NCBI GenBank assembly: GCA_036524155.1
Contig: DATDCV010000601.1
Coordinates: 1-9,748, forward strand
Direction of reading: 5' to 3'
DNA length: 9,748 nt
From: DATDCV01 sp036524155
Lineage (GTDB): Bacteria; Verrucomicrobiota; Verrucomicrobiia; Limisphaerales; UBA8199
Shown: piece by piece, positions 6,481-9,748 of the stretch
Position numbering within the stretch: position 1 is the stretch's first letter
Layout: every line of letters begins with the position of its first letter
Made by a program: the position numbers and the translations under genes
Notes under the pieces: generated by a model
What the model was told of the DNA's origin: nothing
The model's input: the letters and a program-made list of their open reading frames with translations, nothing else
The model's database searches: none

Positions 6481-9345
6481 CTAGTGTTCGACCAACAAGT
6501 GCCGGAGCTCCTGCCGTAGCGCGCGCAACTCCTCTTCCTGGCCTGCGCTGAAATGTCCCTGCCACTGCGCGTAGGTGTCCATCCACGTAGCCAGGCGATT
6601 GAGACTGTCGGTATCCAACGCCACGTTCTGGTGACCGCCGGGTTTAGTCAACAGCGTCCACAGTTTGCTCTTCGCCGCCACCGCCTCGTTCGGGATCGAC
6701 CGGTCGCGTTCGAAAGCCTGTCTTTTTAAGTCGGCGTCGCCAAAAACCATCAGCGTTTCGTAGGCCTTTGTCGGGGTGAGATCGAGCCTCGCAGCCTGCG
6801 AGTCCCGCCCGGCTGGAGCGTGACATTCGACGCAATACCGGTCGAGCACGGGTTGAACGAGACGATCAAACCGCAGCGGCCACGAACCGTCCGGGCCGGC
6901 GGTGATGCCGGACGGCGGCCGCCGCACCGCCAATGGCGAATGTCCCACCGGGGGAGCCGACTCGCGTGGCTCGTGGCAACCAATGCAGGCGAGCGTCTGG
7001 CCGGGCAGGGCGTAGGTTAATGTCCGCATTGTCTGGATCGCGACCCCATCCGCATCCAAAGCCTGGAAAAACAGCGGCACACCCGAAGGCACGCGGAAAA
7101 ACGCCGAGCCATCCAGCTCCACCGGCACGGTCCCGAGCACGAACTTGCCCGGGTCCTCGGCCGACACGCCCAGCAAAGGGTTGTTCATGTGCGGTTGGAC
7201 CTTGGGCGGCACCCCGATGAGCCGAAGTTGCCGGACTGAGCCGCGCCGGATTCCGTCCAGGCCGCGATACACGTCCTGCACCAGCATCCGGCCCTCCTGC
7301 GCTCCCTTCCATTCCGCGACTGTCGCCTGCGCCGGTGGCCGGGGCCGCGCCATCACCGGCACCGGCGACACGCTCGAGATTTGTGGATCGCGGTAGAGCA
7401 ATTCGAGGTTCCCAAACGCGTCGAAGAGGTACAGACCCATCGCGTTCTCCGGGTTTTGCCCGTCTTCATACCGGCCATGAGGCGGCAGCTTGGCGTCGGC
7501 CCACCCCACCAGAAAATATTCCTCCGAAAGCGGCCACGGATTGGCGAAGTAATGCTCGTCGTTGGCCTCGGTCTCGGGAAAGTGAACCTCCGGTGTAAGG
7601 CGGGTTAGCGGAGATGCCCCTTCGGTGCCTTGGGTGCGATCGAGAAGGCAGAGGGTCCCCCCGATGTTCGAGTGATGCGCCCCCGCGGTGAAAACGATTT
7701 TTGATGAGCCCGGGATCGACCGTGCCTCGAACTTCACTTGCGGCCGAACAGTGTAGTTGCCGTAAACGAGTTGGGGATTGCCGCCATCCTGGTTCGCCGA
7801 CCACAGGCTGAAGAAATGGCCGTTGAAACGGTCGATGTAATCCCATCGGGTGTAAAGGATGCGCCCATCGTTCGCCACCGAAGGTGTCCACTCGAAATTC
7901 TCGAAGGCTGACAACGGCCTGAGGTTCGCGCCCGACGCGTCCATCGCGTGCAGCGTGAAGACCGGGACCGGGCGGTAATTGTCGCCCCCGCACCGCACGT
8001 AGCTGTCGGGGTGATCGGCGGTGCGGGTCGACTCGGAAAACCACTGGCTGCATTGGATCGCCGTCCCTTTGCGTGTGGACACGAACAAGACGTCCCCGCT
8101 CGGGAGATAGCGCGGGTCAAAATCATCGTACTTTCCATGTGTGAGCTGGTGTCGGTCGGCGCCGTTCACGTTCATTTCAAACACGTGGTAAAAGGCCGAT
8201 TCAGGCACTCGCGACTTGTCGGCTTTATTGGCTTCATTGGCGAGGCCGGCATGAAACTCGCATGCGGAGAAAAGCACTTTCCGGCCGTCATAATACACGT
8301 CGGGGCCCATGAAGCTGCCGGTGGGCATATCACCTGTCAGGCAGCGTGTGGCAGGTGCGCCGGACTTGAATCCCTCGAGGAGAAAAACACCTCCGCCTGG
8401 CCGGGACCACCAGCCGTAATACTGGTCGCTCATGTGGGGAAACATGCCCGGCGCGCGTTTCACAAAGAGAATCGAGTCGAACCTGAGCAGCGGATTGCAC
8501 AACGCCATCTCCCGCACCACCCAGCGCGCACGAAAATAAAGCCCGCGGCGCCTGGCATCGTCCGCATCCGCCGGGAGCCGCTGCTGTTCGCCGGCTATTT
8601 CCTTCAGCATCGCCCTTGGCCGGTCAACGTTTACTCCCAGCCGTTCCTGGCTGGCGGCGAGCTTTCCGCCGCGCTCGAGCACCAGCGCCAGCGGATACTC
8701 AAAATGTGCCGTCGGCTTTCCGACCGAGTGCCTGACGGACCATTGGCTGACGCTGCTCTGAACGGCCGGTTTTCCCAGCGCGATGTTCCGGCTTTCGCCC
8801 GTCGCGTACACTTCAACCTCATCCAGATGAAAATAATCTCGAGCGGGGATCGTCAGCCTTACATAGCGCGCTGGAACCCCGTCCAGATTCACCGTCAATG
8901 GTTTGGTCCCCGCCGCCCCGTAGAATATTGTGCCATCATGCTGGTAAACCTGCCGGAACGAACGGTCCTCACCCGCGAGCAGGACTCTCAACTGCGCCGT
9001 TCGTTCGGCGAGAGCGTCGCAGCGGTTGTAGATAATTACGCGGTCGAGTTTGGTCACCCGTTCCAGATCCACCATCCACCACGGGTCTCGTTCAGACTCG
9101 GTATGGAATCCCCATTTGCCTTCTTTGACGCCGTCCACTGCGCCGGCGGCATCTTCTTCCGGGGTCGGCAGCCCGGCGGCAGCGGACTGCAGCCGTTTAA
9201 CGTCCTGCCGCAGCCAGTCCGCCTCGACTTGTTCACGCCAATTCGCGCCCGGCGAAACGCCTGAACCGGGCAGCAGAAGGGCCGCGCAGGCGGCGATCAG
9301 TCCGCGAGCGGCGTTCGTGCGCCGTGTAAGCTCCGGCCCGGTCAT
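6481..9345 (-). CDS. HzsA-related exported protein: discoidin-like domain, beta-propeller, two c-type haem sites
   Basis: A large 954-residue extracytoplasmic redox protein of unknown substrate. An N-terminal export signal (basic RRTNAAR, then GLIAACAALLLPG) is followed by a discoidin/F5-8C-like region (about 65-182: 'WWMVDLERVTKLDRVIIYN', 'RYVRLTIPARDYFHLDEVEVY'), which usually binds glycans or surfaces. Next comes a long propeller (about 285-650) with PD40-like blades ('RHQLTHGKYDDFDPRYLPSGDVLFVS', 'EWTPSVANDGRILYTRWDY') and the 'ILFVKR...HMSDQYYGWW' opening I associate with proteins related to the hydrazine synthase alpha-subunit middle domain. The C-terminus has two haem motifs, CIGCH (787-791) and CVECH (838-842), the latter after 'QPVLDRYC'. 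Free cysteines (C283, C335, C362, C432, C452, C566) lie in the propeller. The start ATG overlaps the stop of the upstream cytochrome gene as ATGA. True hydrazine synthesis is unlikely: no other anammox gene is present and such relatives occur in non-anammox bacteria. Confidence 0.82.
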   Translation of the reverse strand: MTGPELTRRTNAARGLIAACAALLLPGSGVSPGANWREQVEADWLRQDVKRLQSAAAGLPTPEEDAAGAVDGVKEGKWGFHTESERDPWWMVDLERVTKLDRVIIYNRCDALAERTAQLRVLLAGEDRSFRQVYQHDGTIFYGAAGTKPLTVNLDGVPARYVRLTIPARDYFHLDEVEVYATGESRNIALGKPAVQSSVSQWSVRHSVGKPTAHFEYPLALVLERGGKLAASQERLGVNVDRPRAMLKEIAGEQQRLPADADDARRRGLYFRARWVVREMALCNPLLRFDSILFVKRAPGMFPHMSDQYYGWWSRPGGGVFLLEGFKSGAPATRCLTGDMPTGSFMGPDVYYDGRKVLFSACEFHAGLANEANKADKSRVPESAFYHVFEMNVNGADRHQLTHGKYDDFDPRYLPSGDVLFVSTRKGTAIQCSQWFSESTRTADHPDSYVRCGGDNYRPVPVFTLHAMDASGANLRPLSAFENFEWTPSVANDGRILYTRWDYIDRFNGHFFSLWSANQDGGNPQLVYGNYTVRPQVKFEARSIPGSSKIVFTAGAHHSNIGGTLCLLDRTQGTEGASPLTRLTPEVHFPETEANDEHYFANPWPLSEEYFLVGWADAKLPPHGRYEDGQNPENAMGLYLFDAFGNLELLYRDPQISSVSPVPVMARPRPPAQATVAEWKGAQEGRMLVQDVYRGLDGIRRGSVRQLRLIGVPPKVQPHMNNPLLGVSAEDPGKFVLGTVPVELDGSAFFRVPSGVPLFFQALDADGVAIQTMRTLTYALPGQTLACIGCHEPRESAPPVGHSPLAVRRPPSGITAGPDGSWPLRFDRLVQPVLDRYCVECHAPAGRDSQAARLDLTPTKAYETLMVFGDADLKRQAFERDRSIPNEAVAAKSKLWTLLTKPGGHQNVALDTDSLNRLATWMDTYAQWQGHFSAGQEEELRALRQELRHLLVEH

Positions 9346-9748
9346 AAGGAGAGGATGAATGCGGTTAGGTCATCGATTTGTTGCGGGGTGAGATGGGAAG
9401 TCTTTCCGTGCTCATCGCGCGGGTTGCGGGTGGTGAGCACCTCGCGGAGGGTGGCCGCCGAACCGTCATGAAGATAGGGCGCGGTGCGCCAGACCTCGAT
9501 AAGTGTCGGCGTGTCGAACTCGTCCTTTGGCTGATCGAACGCGCCGCGGGTGCCAACATCATAAGTTTGCAGGTCGGTAAACAAGGCCGGCGGATGACAG
9601 CCGGCGCATCCCACCCGCCGATCGCTAAAAATCTTCCTCCCTCGGTTTGCAGCCGGGGAGAGCTTGCTTTTGATCAGGAAGGGGCTGGGCTCGGGTTTCA
9701 GCGATTTGAGGTAGGCGTCGATTGCCAACGCGACTCCCTCCGGTTGCA
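9342..9748 (-). CDS. Cytochrome c peroxidase/MauG-type protein, C-terminal part, enters from the right edge
   Basis: The last 134 residues are present; the frame is open to the window end, so the true start is outside. The visible part holds one haem site, CAGCH, at 9594-9608 ('RRVGCAGCHPPALFTD'), then 'FDTPTLIEVWRTAPYLHDGSAATLREVLTTRNP' and a closing 'LTPQQIDDLTAFILSL'. This is the C-terminal haem domain pattern of di-haem cytochrome c peroxidase/MauG proteins, which act in the periplasm on peroxide or other oxidants. The visible part contains no methionine at all, so the usual His/Met ligation of this haem is not available here; His, Tyr or an open site would have to serve. A TTG at 9728 is in frame but has clear coding sequence upstream, so it is not the start. 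The TGA stop overlaps the ATG of the HzsA-like gene, suggesting coupled translation. Confidence 0.82.
   Translation of the reverse strand, partial: QPEGVALAIDAYLKSLKPEPSPFLIKSKLSPAANRGRKIFSDRRVGCAGCHPPALFTDLQTYDVGTRGAFDQPKDEFDTPTLIEVWRTAPYLHDGSAATLREVLTTRNPRDEHGKTSHLTPQQIDDLTAFILSL

Noticed and set aside
7948..9264. Open frame on the plus strand opposite the HzsA-like gene (438 codons)
   Set aside because: The minus-strand frame carries clear propeller, discoidin-like and haem motifs; the plus-strand product has no domain and no start context.
6481..9345. Bona fide hydrazine synthase alpha subunit of an anammox organism
   Set aside because: No beta or gamma subunit genes are adjacent, the haem spacing differs from what I recall, a discoidin-like region is added, and HzsA-related proteins occur in non-anammox bacteria.

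Overview
The window is GC-rich, densely coded bacterial chromosome. The gene content points to the PVC group, most likely Verrucomicrobiota (Pedosphaera/Limisphaera-like). The pointers are a secreted DUF1549 protein, a hydrazine-synthase-alpha-like (HzsA-related) di-haem propeller protein, a cytochrome-c-peroxidase-type protein, a secreted HEAT-like protein with an 'EGKPLxxWL' N-terminus, and an intergenic TTTCGGA heptamer array of a kind I associate with that group. This placement is inferred from remembered family distribution; no rRNA or other phylogenetic marker gene is present.

Left block (1-3424), all on the minus strand. In transcription order it runs: secreted HEAT-like protein, SurA-like parvulin chaperone, PdxA (vitamin B6 synthesis), then the N-terminal part of a secreted DUF1549 protein that leaves the window at base 1. 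The gaps are 96, 65 and 128 bases, so one operon is possible but not proven. The surA-pdxA pair repeats the gene order of the E. coli lptD-surA-pdxA-rsmA-apaGH cluster, although here the flanking genes differ.

Middle block. A 276-base divergent spacer (3425-3700) holds the heptamer array and a perfect TATAAT box. It is followed on the plus strand by korA (fused gamma-alpha subunit) and korB (beta subunit), a two-subunit 2-oxoacid:ferredoxin oxidoreductase, probably for 2-oxoglutarate. All four cysteines expected to bind the [4Fe-4S] cluster are visible in KorB. No ferredoxin gene is in the window.

Right block (6481-9748), on the minus strand and convergent with korB across only 4 bases. A cytochrome-c-peroxidase/MauG-type protein, cut by the right edge, overlaps by ATGA with a 954-residue exported protein. 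That protein has a discoidin-like domain, a beta-propeller related to the HzsA middle domain, and two C-terminal CxxCH haem sites. The overlap suggests translational coupling and a shared periplasmic redox role, whose substrate is unknown.

No tRNA, rRNA, insertion sequence, CRISPR array or prophage gene was recognised. The most promising undescribed element is the HzsA-like plus cytochrome pair; the rest is mostly housekeeping with some unusual residues.
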